The notes under the pieces are model-generated. The model worked only from the letters and a program-made list of their open reading frames with translations, searched no databases and was not told the DNA's origin. The translations under genes were made by a program, and so were the position numbers. Below, in pieces: positions 12,125 to 22,174 of a DNA stretch of 64,000 nt (positions are counted from its first letter, which is position 1; every line of letters starts with the position of its first letter). Origin of the DNA: Gymnopus androsaceus JB14 (Eukaryota > Basidiomycota > Agaricomycetes > Agaricales > Omphalotaceae); assembly GCA_009733575.1 (NCBI GenBank), contig ML769629.1, positions 39,241 through 103,240 on the forward strand, written 5' to 3'.

Positions 12125-12402
12125 GGATAATTCTATTAACCAACCCCGCTGCTTGAACACAATCCTGCTACAACCCTCTTTCAATGAGTTGCCTCTGGAG
12201 CAGCCCTAGTGCAATAGGCGGAGCCCTCCGCAGAGCCCCGCCAAGAATGTCACAAGCAACAAATTAAATGAATTTATTTTAAAGAGGCTATATAGTTAGT
12301 AGCTTGAGTAACATCGGAGGCAGGAGTAACTAGTCTTGAGGCAGTGGTGACTGTGACCATAATCATAAAAGTCTCGGTAGCGCTACTGAAGCAAAGACAA
12401 GC

Positions 12403-12627
12403 TTAACGCATGCATTGGAAAAGAAGCCGCATGCATACCTTCTTCTGCCTCTCCTCAACACAGGCATAATACTGCATAGCACCTTTCAGTGTAAGTTCAC
12501 ACATGAGATTGAAAGTGGCTTGGGAAGAGGAATCATTTGGAATGTTGTTGCTGCTGTGTTCAGTATGTAGAGGTGAGCGTGAGGGTTGGGCTGTTGCACA
12601 GGGTGCAGAAACGCGAGTATCAGACAT
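12403..12627 (-). CDS. Small ORF within MULE-like element H
   Basis: A 74-codon frame starts at MSDTRV… (12627) and ends at 12403. It is Ser/Thr-rich in its first half and basic at the C-terminus. The open frame extends upstream to 12831, but that part passes into the nested MITE, so the internal Met is the more plausible start. I do not recognise the protein. It may be a captured gene fragment or a chance frame. Confidence 0.3.
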   Translation of the reverse strand: MSDTRVSAPCATAQPSRSPLHTEHSSNNIPNDSSSQATFNLMCELTLKGAMQYYACVEERQKKVCMRLLFQCMR

Positions 12628-12778
12628 TATATATGGTGAAATTATTGATGAATAATGTACAGAAAAGACAGAGAGAGCTCGATGAATGAGCACTTGCAGT
12701 GGTGATAATGGGTGTGGAAGCGAAGATGCAAGATTGTTTGTTTGTCTCACGGCATCTGACACATGTACTGGGAAAGAG

Positions 12779-12882
12779 TAGACTCGAGCCAGTCGCCGTA
12801 GTGGATGCAGCGACGTTTGATGAGGAGTCAATCAAAGTGCTGCAAACGCAGCAGCCCAAACTTCGATCGTCTTTCGAGTCTA
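12779..12882. mobile_element. MITE C copy 1, nested in element H
   Basis: About 104 bp bounded by TAGACTCGAGCC and the inverted TTTCGAGTCT, with an internal hairpin around GATCAAAG…CTTCGATC. GGAAAGAG flanks both sides (12771-12778 and 12883-12890). A longer copy with a 10-bp target duplication is at 63441-63577; this copy lacks about 36 bp near its right end. Confidence 0.7.
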
Positions 12883-13066
12883 GGAAAGAGATATTACACG
12901 TACAGTACTAAATTTGGATATTCTAATTCACCAGACATCAGTCACATCACTCTGAGCCTCCGCCGCCTCAGAACTTAATGAAAAAACTCTGTAGGCCGGG
13001 TTGTTATGATTTGCATCAAAATGAGGGATTGTGTTCAGGCAGCGGGGTTGGTTAATAGAATTATCC

Positions 13067-13489
13067 GGCTATTGGAGATGGGATGAAGTTAATGAGGTAT
13101 TGCTCAAGGCCTACAGCAAGTTGGCAACCATCGCTTGTAAAGATTCTAATATGTTGTGGCTGATAGTAATCATCGACAAGATAAACTCAAGGTGAATCAT
13201 GTTAATGTGGAGGAGGAGGAAGGAAAGGAAGAGCATACTGTGCTTGGATAGCACTAGGCCACTTTGACCCAGATAAGCTGCTCTGGCATCAATCAAGGGA
13301 CAGGGACAGGTTACTATTGAGCACTTGGGAGGTGCATTCGGTAGCAATATCTTGTAAATTACAGAAATGAAAGGTGGCTCAATGCATATTTTCTCCGCCA
13401 ACAAGCTTCCTACATTCCAGATATCCCCCGAAAAGGTCGTTTCCAGTAAGATTGAGGAAACGAGGGCTCTGAGATGATCAAGGAGCTCT
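13067..13489 (-). repeat. Duplicated block segment with hydrophobic frame
   Basis: A minus-strand frame (13111-13404) has a hydrophobic segment and matches a minus-strand frame at 30788-31009 in block D: both share a stretch of the form LSEH/KHS-LLLSFLLL followed by a charged tail. It looks like one exon of an unidentified membrane protein carried in the duplicated block. No start or complete exon chain could be set. Confidence 0.35.
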
Positions 13490-13975
13490 GTACTAAAAGA
13501 TTTAAAAGGTAGGAAAATGGTTATGTGGTGTGCAGATCAGTCATGACAACATCATACAATCTTTAGCTAGAAAAGAACTGACACTGACACTGACACGCAG
13601 CAAGTGGAAAGAAAGAGAAGGAGAACGGGGAAGCACAGCTTCCACATCAATCGTACCGTAAAGATGAGGAGTGGTTGAAATCTTCGATAATTTCAATTTT
13701 GCCTCCGGCGGGCTGGAACAGGGAATCAGTATTCAATAAAGATGAGATGGGAGGTAGGGTACTTACATTCCACATCTAGTAAGCATATGGACGATGTAAA
13801 AGATTGTCATAGTACCAACATTGAAGGTCTCTAAAGAAGACAACTTCATTGAGTCTTGGAAGAAGAGCCAGTAGCTGTTCCCTATATATAAGATATTTAT
13901 GTGATGATACACACTTGCAGGCTCAGCAGGCAACCTGCTTTGGACTTTCCTATCACATTTTCCTGGGCTCAATCC
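13490..13975 (-). pseudogene. GH16 remnant, copy B
   Basis: A strongly deleted relic of the GH16 block. The 3' flank (13500-13660) is followed directly by a catalytic-site fragment near 13680-13710 that reads GGKIEIIE, then by the intron and exon around 13720-13870 that precede the catalytic exon in other copies. Most of the catalytic exon and everything upstream is gone. Non-functional. Confidence 0.75.
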
Positions 13976-14432
13976 ATAGCTTATGCATTACAAAGTACAT
14001 CTACAGAGTGTTGTAGAGATTAGAACCCATTTTTACGAGCTACAGCTGTCGAACCATCGACTACACTGAAAATGCCGGTTTGGCCAACATTTTACTAGCA
14101 GCAATAATGCTGTTCAGTTGAAAATGATCATTGAACCGTTGTTAAACTTGGTTCAATGGCTGTTTGGCCAGTACAGATGGAGAGCTCTATTCAGACACAG
14201 TATGATTTAATGGTCTATTTAATGCCATTAAACAGGGCACAAGAATGCCTAAATTGGTACCATTGTTTAACATGTTTAACAAGATCTATGACAGGCTCAA
14301 AAGTAATCCACATAGACTGTACAAATAAGTAGCAGTTACCATTTAACAGAACTTTAATTGACCCCCTCATGTTTAACAAGGCTAATGATATTTTATCATA
14401 CCTAAGCTCTATAACCTAACAAGCCTAATTTT
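13976..14432. other. Intergenic, no feature recognised
   Basis: AT-rich sequence with several short inverted words (for example TTTAATGCCATTAAA near 14220) but no gene, clear TIR pair or RNA. It lies just downstream of the membrane-protein gene stop. Confidence 0.4.
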
Positions 14433-15496
14433 TTAGGTGATAATTAAGACTGAATTAATTTCCAAGGAGGGGCCATCTTCTAAATGAAAACTTTGCTCAT
14501 AGGTGTTTCCTGTTTGAATCAGGATGACAAGAGCAACTGGATTCAGGGCCTAAAGATCAATGAAAAAAAAAATTGAAAAATTCATGTCAAAGATTAAAAC
14601 TGGACGTTCAAATGGGCTCAGACTTACAGCACTGTACATATATAACTCTTCAAGAAAGGAATAGGCATTATCAACAGGGGAAAAATTGGCTGCATGAATT
14701 TCCAGTGCATTAAAGACAATGTTGGCTACCTTTTCATATAATAAGTTTCAACTTTGAGCATTTCCTAACACTTGAGAAAATCACAGACCTGTAATACACC
14801 AAAAATGGCACCAGATTCGACCATAAGTAGAAGGATTGCTTCCACTTGTGTTTTCTTGTTGCGCAATATTACACAGACTGATTGATGGTGCGTCCTAAAA
14901 CAAAACATAATCAATTAGTAAGCATCTTGGAGTATGCCATGCCCACCATGCCCGATGAGCTATCAGGAGTGTTGCAACAATATTTACTGTCAAATTGAGT
15001 GCAATACTTAGCCAATCCATGGTTACAGTATTATCATTCAAGCTAATATCTGCTTTAGTGTCAAGAACAGCATCAGCAATGACAGCACCTAAATAGTCTC
15101 CAATGTCAATATATGTCAGAGAAATATGGCAAAAGAGACCACCAATGTCTGCCAGTAGGATAATCAACAACATCCATTTAATTAGCCTATTTTCTTGCCA
15201 CAGTACCCAAGCTCTCCAAACAATAGCTATATCAGCAATTAAGATCTATATATGGGATAAAATATCAGCTCACATGCCCAAAAATAAAGTATTTATGTAG
15301 AACTCACAATGAAATTTTCAGACCAGACAGATAATATGTCCATTACAACAGCTTTTGAGGTGGCAGTCATTTCCTGTGCAATGAGACCTTCTGAAAGTGG
15401 CACCAACAAGCCAAACTTGACAAGGATCAAATTGAATGCAATATTTGTAGAGACAGCAAGAACTGTGAATGCAAATCCTGCCAGAAGGAGTGTAAT
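14433..15496 (-). pseudogene. Fungal multi-pass membrane protein, 5'-truncated
   Basis: Exons on the minus strand fit GT-AG introns: 15496-15308, 15226-14947, 14894-14789, 14729-14628 and 14549-14433 (stop at 14433-14435). The translation has several hydrophobic helices and motifs typical of a large family of fungal seven-TM proteins of unknown function: WRAWVLWQENRL, TLLIAHRAW and VEAILLLMVESGAIF, ending in a charged cytoplasmic tail. The reading frame is open through all five exons. The N-terminal part is missing because the frame stops exactly where an LTR begins (15497), and no continuation is found beyond the retroelement. A truncated gene of a plasma-membrane-type protein; function unknown. 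Confidence 0.75.
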
Positions 15497-15835
15497 TGTC
15501 GCGCCTCATACGCGTCTATACGCGTATGAGCGCGACAAGTCCTTCGGACTTGACGAAACGGACATTTTACCTACATTACTTATATAATACATAAAACGGA
15601 CAATTACTTACTCAGTGACAGAGTCTCGGTCTCGCCGAGACTCATTACCTTAGCACACTGACTGGTATACGCCGATGCCACCAACTGTACAGCTGGTGGT
15701 ATATACGACGACGCTACCTACAAAGAAAAATATCTTGTTTTTCCCCCATTCTTACCTAGTACTGAGCGAACTGCGAGAGTTTACCCCGCCGCACTCAAAG
15801 CATCGTCTCCTGCACACACGAGACCTAGCTTTACA
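15497..15835 (+). repeat. Putative 5' LTR of gag element 1
   Basis: Starts TGTCGCGCC at the exact break of the membrane-protein gene and ends TTTACA. It has a TATA-like TTATATAATA at about 15580 and is followed at 15838 by TGGAGCCCACCGCG, a plausible tRNA primer-binding site beginning TGG. No second copy is found downstream of the gag ORF, so the 3' LTR is missing or outside. Confidence 0.5.
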
Positions 15836-16173
15836 TCTGGAGCCCACCGCGAGGGGGTAATCCAGTGTAGTTCGCATAGTTTTTATTTCAACTTTTTACA
15901 AAAGTCGTAAAAACGCCTCGACATCGTCGAGAAGGTCTACGACCTCGTCCGGTTTCCCCAGAAACCCAAGCCCTTTTAACTTCCCTCCAGTCCGCTGAGC
16001 TCACCTACGAGACCTCGGACCTCTTTTCCCCAGTTCCAGACGAAGACGCCGTTCACAATCGTCTTTCGTTTCTCGATCCGTCAAATTCCTTCTCTCCCGA
16101 AAGAACTCCCTCTCCGGAAAGAACTCCTACTCCCGAGAGAACTCCCTCTCCGGAAGTAATTTCCTCCCCGTTA

Positions 16174-17820
16174 TTGTTCTCGCTGATCACTCCAGATCGC
16201 ACTCCTAGTCCAAGGAGACAGTCCCCGAGCCCTAGTCCAAGGGTTAGTTCAGATATCGAGCCTAGTCCAAGGCCCACTCACCAGTCCACTCCCATTCCTA
16301 TTCCATTTCCGCCGTCGATGGCCAACATACAACCACTCCCCGCTCGCAATGAGCGAAAAGCCCCCAAGTGGGACTCTCAGTACGAAGAACAATTGCCAAC
16401 GTTCTTCGAGGAGTTCGAAACCGTAGCAAAGGAAGCTGCTATCGACTCCGATGACCTGAAGATGAAGAAGGAAGCACTTCGCTATGTGGATGCGAAGACG
16501 ATGCGCTTCTGGAGATCCCTCGATACGTTCGAGGATGACCAGAAGACCTGGGACGAGTTCAAGAAAGAGGTCCTCTCGAACTACCCCGGGGCGGAGCAGG
16601 TGCCCGAGACCACGACAGATACCTTGAAGAAGGTTGTCACGAAGTTTGCGAAGTCCGGGGTGTCGAATAGCCAGGAATTGGCCGAGTACCACCGAGAGTT
16701 CGCTACAGTTTCGAAGTCGCTCACGAAGCACGGTATCCTGTCTGGCGTCCAGGTCGCGGGATATTATGTCCAGGTATTCCCCGATTCGGTCCGTGCGCAA
16801 TTGAATATGCGCCTCCAAGTCCAGCACACGACGAAGAAGAAAGGTGAAGCATACTCTTTAGCCGAACTGAAGGGAGCGGTGGACTTCCTCTTGTCAGATG
16901 CCAATACGTCACTGATAGTCGGAAATTTTAACGTAGGGGACCAGTCAGTGGCCCCCGTATCCTCCATCACCGCCGTGGTCGTTCCAAAAGTCGAACCCAC
17001 CGAGTCCAAGCTGGACCAGCTTACGCAAACGGTCTCCTCGCTAGCGCAGTTGATGGTGCAGATGGCTTCGAAAGGAGACGGGAATTCGAACAGGTCCAGG
17101 AATGACCGTTCTCCAAAGCCGAGTCGTTCCAACAAATGTTTTTGGGACGATTGCGACAGTCCAAAGTTCGACGATTGCGTGGATTTGCGCGAATGGGTCA
17201 ACCAAGGTCGAGTCGAAAGGGATGCCAACGGATTCGTCCAGTTGAGAGGTGGTCAGCGCCTTCCTCGAAACCAGAGATATACAGAAGGTACCTTGAAACA
17301 GCGGTTCGAACGCTATTTCGAGGACCATCTGTCCGAGAAGTCTTGGATGTGGGAATCTCCAGCGGGAGAACCGAACCCGTTTGGAGGCGTGGATGTTGGA
17401 GTTCACTCGAGGTATACTGTGAAGGGTTTTCAGGGTCCATCGATGATAGAGAAAGCGTCGACGTACCTGGCCGCATCAGTTGGCCCGGGAATTTTCAAAG
17501 GAGAACCTGAAGAGGAAGCAATCCGTCAGTTGCTGTTCAAAATTGAGACTCGTCGAGCCGCTAGAGATAAGGCGAATGAAGACGTACCTGAACGACAGTC
17601 CAAATCTAAAGCTCCTATTCCTCCTCCTCCTTCTGAGCCTTCCCCTCCGATTCCAAGGCCTGGTCCTGCTTGTCTTCCGAAGCCACTTATTGGCAAACTC
17701 CCTCCGAACTACGTTCCCCCGCAAGAGAGAACCGTTGGTGTCCCTCCAAAGGACGTCTCGACTCGGGGACGTTCCCCTTCATCCTCATCCGCATCGTCGG
17801 TGGTCCGAGACCTCTCCTGA
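16174..17820 (+). CDS. Ty3/gypsy-type Gag polyprotein (gag element 1)
   Basis: A 548-codon open frame. The first 60 residues are Pro/Ser-rich. Residues of about 65-250 form a helical capsid-like region. A Cys/Asp-rich knuckle (KCFWDDCDSPKFDDC) at about 328-343 is followed by the G-V-RD-NG-V-L-GG-LPR pattern seen after the knuckle in basidiomycete gypsy Gags. The C-terminus is Pro-rich. It would package retrotransposon RNA. No protease, reverse transcriptase or integrase follows, and the sequence leaves the element by about 18045. The first ATG at 16174 is used, though the internal Met of SMANIQ (about residue 48) is another option. The element is therefore non-autonomous or 3'-truncated; the ORF itself is intact. 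Confidence 0.75.
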   Translation: MFSLITPDRTPSPRRQSPSPSPRVSSDIEPSPRPTHQSTPIPIPFPPSMANIQPLPARNERKAPKWDSQYEEQLPTFFEEFETVAKEAAIDSDDLKMKKEALRYVDAKTMRFWRSLDTFEDDQKTWDEFKKEVLSNYPGAEQVPETTTDTLKKVVTKFAKSGVSNSQELAEYHREFATVSKSLTKHGILSGVQVAGYYVQVFPDSVRAQLNMRLQVQHTTKKKGEAYSLAELKGAVDFLLSDANTSLIVGNFNVGDQSVAPVSSITAVVVPKVEPTESKLDQLTQTVSSLAQLMVQMASKGDGNSNRSRNDRSPKPSRSNKCFWDDCDSPKFDDCVDLREWVNQGRVERDANGFVQLRGGQRLPRNQRYTEGTLKQRFERYFEDHLSEKSWMWESPAGEPNPFGGVDVGVHSRYTVKGFQGPSMIEKASTYLAASVGPGIFKGEPEEEAIRQLLFKIETRRAARDKANEDVPERQSKSKAPIPPPPSEPSPPIPRPGPACLPKPLIGKLPPNYVPPQERTVGVPPKDVSTRGRSPSSSSASSVVRDLS

Positions 17821-18047
17821 GAGTGACCATAAGACACCCTCCCTAACACTAAGGAGAGCTCTTATAGAGCCCGCTACCTCATTCGCTTACTGACCAGCCT
17901 GGGTCCGCCAGGGGTAAGCGGAGATGCCTTATATATAACGGTACATCAAACCATTATAAGTAACGCACCAAGACAAGACAAGAACATCTGGCTGATACAT
18001 GCCGGAAGCAGCCGGAAGCGCCGTCACCCTCCCGCAGCTCGGAAGTC
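17821..18047 (+). other. 3' remainder of gag element 1
   Basis: Follows the gag stop with no pol sequence. It includes TATATATAACGG near 17930 and ends at a CCGGAAG-rich stretch that abuts the GH16 3' flank. No LTR copy is visible. Confidence 0.4.
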
Positions 18048-18626
18048 GCGTTTGAAATTTGAAAGAGTGAGTGACGGAGAGGAAATAAAGGTCATTTCTT
18101 TTTTTGCACCGCCAGCAAGTAGGTACATGAGTTCATTCCAGTTCAGCACTACTTGCGTTGTCTTTTCTTGGTTACTCTACTGTGCCAAACTATGTTTTGC
18201 CCCAGAACCAGCCCGGCCGCGACTCTCAATCTATTTCTAATCAAGAACTCTATCAAACACATCATTCTAGGTTGATTATATGCTATGTGCAACATCCGTT
18301 AAATGCTAAGTAAATGCTAAATGCCATTGACACGGTGCGCGTAGGTATACGACTCGATCAATTCAACTATGTAAAAGGTTTAAAAAGTAAGAAATAGGTA
18401 TGTGGTATGCAGATCGGTCATAGCAGCATCATACGTAGCGACAGATCTATAGCTGGAAAAAAACTGGCACTGACACGCAGCGAGTGGAAAGAAATAAAAG
18501 AGAACAGGGAAGCGCAGCTTCCACATGGATACAATCAAATCGTACTTTAAAGATGGGGAGGTGATTAGAAATGTAAGGACTGGTATGCAGGTCAAATCGT
18601 CCACGGGTGTTTATCAAAGTCTTCAT
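18048..18626 (-). repeat. 3' flank of GH16 copy C
   Basis: Matches 5404-5986 and 49997-50580. Non-coding; defines the downstream end of the duplicated GH16 block next to the retroelement fragment. Confidence 0.65.
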
Positions 18627-20060
18627 CTACTGAGAGTAGATGCTGATACTCGAGATTTGCTGCAAAAAAGGAGACCGAGGTCAGCACTCGTTAAGCTAAG
18701 GAAAAGGAGAAACAGAAGCTCACCCGGTGTGCATCGGGGAAAGCAGGTCCCACGTTCTGAACGTAAGATGCAGCAGGAGAGTATCCAGTGGAAGATGCGC
18801 AACGAGTCTGTTGGCTACCTGCTCCATTCATAAACCAAACACCCTCAGCGAATGTTCCACCAAGGTTCGTATCAATAATAAGTGCAAAGTCAATAAAGTA
18901 CGTCTCAATAGCACAGTTGGTCGCCGAGAAGAACGTCTGAGCACTCCATGAGCTCGGATTTGGACTTCCACTGGTAATATCACTTGGTACACTTCCCGCA
19001 GTCCAATAGTTGATGTAGATAACCGCATCGATGATATGAATGGCGTAGGTACCACTCTGAGCACTGAACCCGGCGCCGTAGGAATTGGACTGAGTGGATG
19101 TAGCGGCGCAGGTTTGGTTTCTGGTCAGCATAAGCATAGCAGTCGAGGTCGGAAGCGACGTTAATGGTGGAGTCAACGAGGGCGTTGACGTTGTTCTGAG
19201 TGATGGAGCAGCCTTCGGAGGTGTGGATGGACATGACGTTGTGAACGTATTCGTTGACACCTTCGATGATGTCGATTTCACCTCCGGCGGGCCAGGTTCC
19301 CTCACCGAGAACCAGAAGGCGGGCCAGCTGGAACAGGGCATCAGTATTAAAGGTGAGATGGGAAGTGGGGTACTTACGTTCCACATCCAGTAGGCATATG
19401 GACGATGTCAAAGATTGCCATAGTACCAACATTGAAGGTCTCGGAAAAAGACAATTTCATCGAGTTTTTGGAAGAAGAGCCAGTAGCTGCTGCGGAAGTG
19501 ATGCTCGCTGGAAAAGGAACAAGTCAGTGCCTTGATTCGGGAGTCATGCACGGCTACCGACTCACAAGTCGAGGAGGCTACAGAAGTCGAGGTGGAGGTA
19601 ACAGCGACGGTGGAAGAGACGCTAGTGGCGGTTGGAGCAGGGGCAATGACTTCGGCTACGCTGGCGACAGTAGGAGAAGAGGAGGAGACAGAGGTCGAAG
19701 AGGAGACAGAGGTCGAAGAGGAGACAGATATAGAGCTGCTGCTGCTCGAGCTGGAGCTCACCCAATCCCAGGTGATGTCTACTGAGAAAAAACGAAAAGG
19801 CAAATTACTGCAACGGAACGCTGGCTGGAAATAAGGAGTGCTTACAAGTACCAACGTTCAACGTCCCTCCATTCAACGCCTCAAAAGTTCCAATTGACGA
19901 GTAGAGGTCGCTGTCTCCACAGACCTCGTAGTTATCCGTGGCAGTGACGTCGATAGAGGCATCAGTGTCCATGTTGGTGCCAGAGATGTAAGTGGCACTG
20001 AGGCCAGCGATCATATCCGCGTCTTGGTTTAGTATGCGTTAGTAGTTCCGTTCTACGGGC
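18627..20060 (-). pseudogene. GH16 glucanase pseudogene, copy C
   Basis: Same architecture as copy D. The stop corresponds to 18627-18629. The GH16 domain retains the full catalytic motif GGEIDIIEG followed by VNEYVHNVMSIHTSEGC, so both the nucleophile and acid/base Glu are present. A one-base insertion near 19118 (GACCAGAAACC versus GACCAAGATC in copy D) shifts the frame after YADQ. The Ser/Thr linker has a tandem 18-bp repeat at about 19676-19735. The double-psi barrel exon is shortened: the stretch containing ADCWQH is missing near 19980. The signal-peptide exon is not found upstream. Non-functional as it stands. Confidence 0.85.
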
Positions 20061-20434
20061 TGCGGTGAGCGACGGAAAGGAAAACCAAAACTTCACTGAC
20101 CACCAGTGCTACCCATGATACGTAATTCCCTCAGACCGTCAGACGCACGAGCACGAAGCTTGTGCATGCGCCTATGCAGTCCTGCACTGTTGCGCTGCGA
20201 ACTGGCTCTAGCGAGTGTTGTTGATGCATTTGTTCGCATTATGAATTGTGACTAGAGCGATAATCCAAGATTCGATGAGTGAGGGAGTGAGGGAGTGTGA
20301 GATATGATCAAGATTGGGACTGGAGAGCGAGGCTCTTCGTCGTTCGTGGACGGAATCTGGACTGGAGGGTAGTGGTTGGTGAAGCTGTGATATTGAACGT
20401 TAGATCGTAATATAAAAAAACATAGCTTGACCGC
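20061..20434 (-). other. Degenerate first-intron region of GH16 copy C
   Basis: The part at 20290-20400 matches the first intron of copy D (GGTGGTTGGTGAAGCT-like sequence). The rest of 20061-20290 has no match in the window and no frame. The signal-peptide exon expected here is absent. Confidence 0.5.
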
Positions 20435-20760
20435 TCACGCAAGCAGATACGTCTGGAAGAACCCATTCCTCAAGACCGCTAATTCAGGGAACAGTCTAAC
20501 GCTCTTGACATCTCCGGGGCCGCAAACATAATTCCATATAAACGGCAGACTCCCAACAGTCACAATAAAGCTCGAAATCGTAGTGAGAATCCATGCAACC
20601 TGCTTCGTAGCAGTAAAGCCGAGCGACCAGCGAGTACATGATGCACCGATACAAGGCCAACAAAAGAAAACACGAAAATCGACCATTGGGATTCCTGCAA
20701 CGGGATGGTGATTGAATCCGAATCGTACCCAGGAAACAAGGACATCGGGGAGAACAAGCT
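20435..20760 (-). pseudogene. Possible TLC-domain-like membrane protein fragment
   Basis: Two overlapping minus-strand frames join at about 20640-20690. Together they give a hydrophobic sequence containing LQESQWSIFVF and ATKQVAWILTTISSF, which resembles the N-terminal region of fungal TLC-domain-like proteins. The rest of such a protein is absent. It replaces the signal-peptide exon of GH16 copy C. The assignment rests on memory of the motif only. Confidence 0.3.
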
Positions 20761-20799
20761 TAGACGGTCCTGGAAAAGGGATAAATGTCGTGTCTAGAC

Positions 20800-21260
20800 T
20801 CGGAGCAGCTTGGTCAAATACCGATTGAATCCTGAAAGAACCCGCAATGCAGCTCGATCTGATCTAGGAAGAAAAGTGCTACCTCGGTGAACAAAAGTTG
20901 CCAGGAGGAAAACTTGATTTCCGTCAATGTTTAAAGTCTGGATATTGATAAGAATAGAGGAGTCATTCGCTGAGTATTGGACGCGTAGAACAGGCAATCT
21001 GAACAAGGGAAGAAGACTGAAGAGCGATGATGAAAGAAGCCCAGCGCTTAAAATTGGACGCTTTGCCTTTGATTCGACTTGTGGCCGCTGGACTGAAACT
21101 TTTGCATGAAGCTTGAAACCAGGCGATAAATTCAACGGGTTAACTAGCAGAAAAACACCGCTAGAATTGGCACGTTTATTATTAATTCAAACTTAATTCC
21201 ATGATAGCACCGGCAGCATCGTACGCGTACGTTCCAGATCATCCTTCAACCTCCTAAAAG
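20800..21260 (-). repeat. GH16 upstream region, block C
   Basis: Matches 8860-9300 and 29400-29830, including the stretches around 20930-21100 (matching 29520-29690) and 21130-21210. No reading frame of interest. Confidence 0.65.
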
Positions 21261-21277
21261 AATACAGTGTAGAGGAG

Positions 21278-21600
21278 TTGGTCGCTTCACTCATTGATAT
21301 AATCATTTCTCGATTCGTTCTACGATACTCCATAATTTTCTTAACTCTCAATGTCCTTCACTCCCTTTCTTTTCCCTTTCCTCACTACTTACGCTTCAAG
21401 GGATACGAGGAGAATGTGAAGGAGAGTCCGGGCCTCCACTACGACGCCAGAGCCTTGCCAACTCTGCGGAGAGCTTTGTCCACTCTCTATCGTCGTAGGG
21501 GAATGCGTCAAGAGGTACCCCGACTCTTCCTGATCCGGAACCGAGTTGAACTATCAAAGAAGCCCGACGTCAATCCTTAATTAAAAAGTCACGCACGAAC
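21278..21600 (+). repeat. Segment shared with the arms of the giant inverted repeat
   Basis: The part at 21430-21545 resembles 41540-41640 and 49140-49240 (minus). In all three a frame reads roughly PEP-QLC-E-CPL followed by KRY. I do not recognise the protein. Sequences diverge after about 21550. Confidence 0.4.
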
Positions 21601-21982
21601 CTTATTTTTTGTCTTTCTTATACTACGTCGATTCTTCCCCAATTATTATCTCTTTTCCCCCCAAAACCACCACCTGCGTGAACGGTAGTTCAGCTGAATC
21701 CCTTCGACACTGACTGTCTACGGAGTAGCAGCTTTCTTCGAAGTATTTTCGTTCGAGATCTCACTTAAGAAGCTTAATCTCACTATCTTATTGATCTCTT
21801 CGTGACCGTGTTCTCATCGCCACTCTCGACACGTCGAACATATAATTTGTTCGACCCTACTTCTACTTCTTCGATATCCGAGCCTGTAGACTCGGATAAT
21901 CGCTACCTACTATAGGTGAAGCGTTGCTTCGACCCGACTAGCGCTCTGCTTGTTCTTTCTTAGGACGATACTCTCTTCTACA
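21601..21982 (+). repeat. Putative 5' LTR of gag element 2
   Basis: The right end is CTTCTACA (21982), followed by GTGGTGACCACCGCAGGG, which resembles the primer-binding region after LTR 1. The left boundary is uncertain; TGTCTTTCTT at 21611 is one candidate start. A TATA-like CATATAATTT occurs near 21838. Confidence 0.4.
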
Positions 21983-22174
21983 GTGGTGACCACCGCAGGG
22001 GGCTAGTATCCCGCGGTCAAGCTATCTGTTCGTTTCGCCTTCGAACTGTCCCCTAGACGGTCATTCTCACCAAACAGCTCGTCTTGCGCGTCTCTCCAAA
22101 CTGAGTTGGCGCCAAGCTCCGTCTCCAGGAGGAAACTCTGGTTCCTCTGACTCTTCTGCTCCGTCTGCTTCTAC

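Larger units (their letters stand above)
12125..13066. mobile_element. MULE-like element H with 9-bp target duplication
   Basis: The ends are inverted repeats of about 37 bp starting GGATAATTCTATTAACCAAC. GGCTATTGG occurs immediately on both sides (12116-12124 and 13067-13075), a perfect 9-bp target duplication. That length suits Mutator-like elements. The matching position in the block D copy (about 30755) is unoccupied. No transposase is visible, so it is non-autonomous. It contains a small frame and a nested MITE. Confidence 0.8.

Noticed and set aside
12699..12911. 70-codon plus-strand frame in element H
   Set aside because: It covers MITE C and its flanks; no homology and no splice support.
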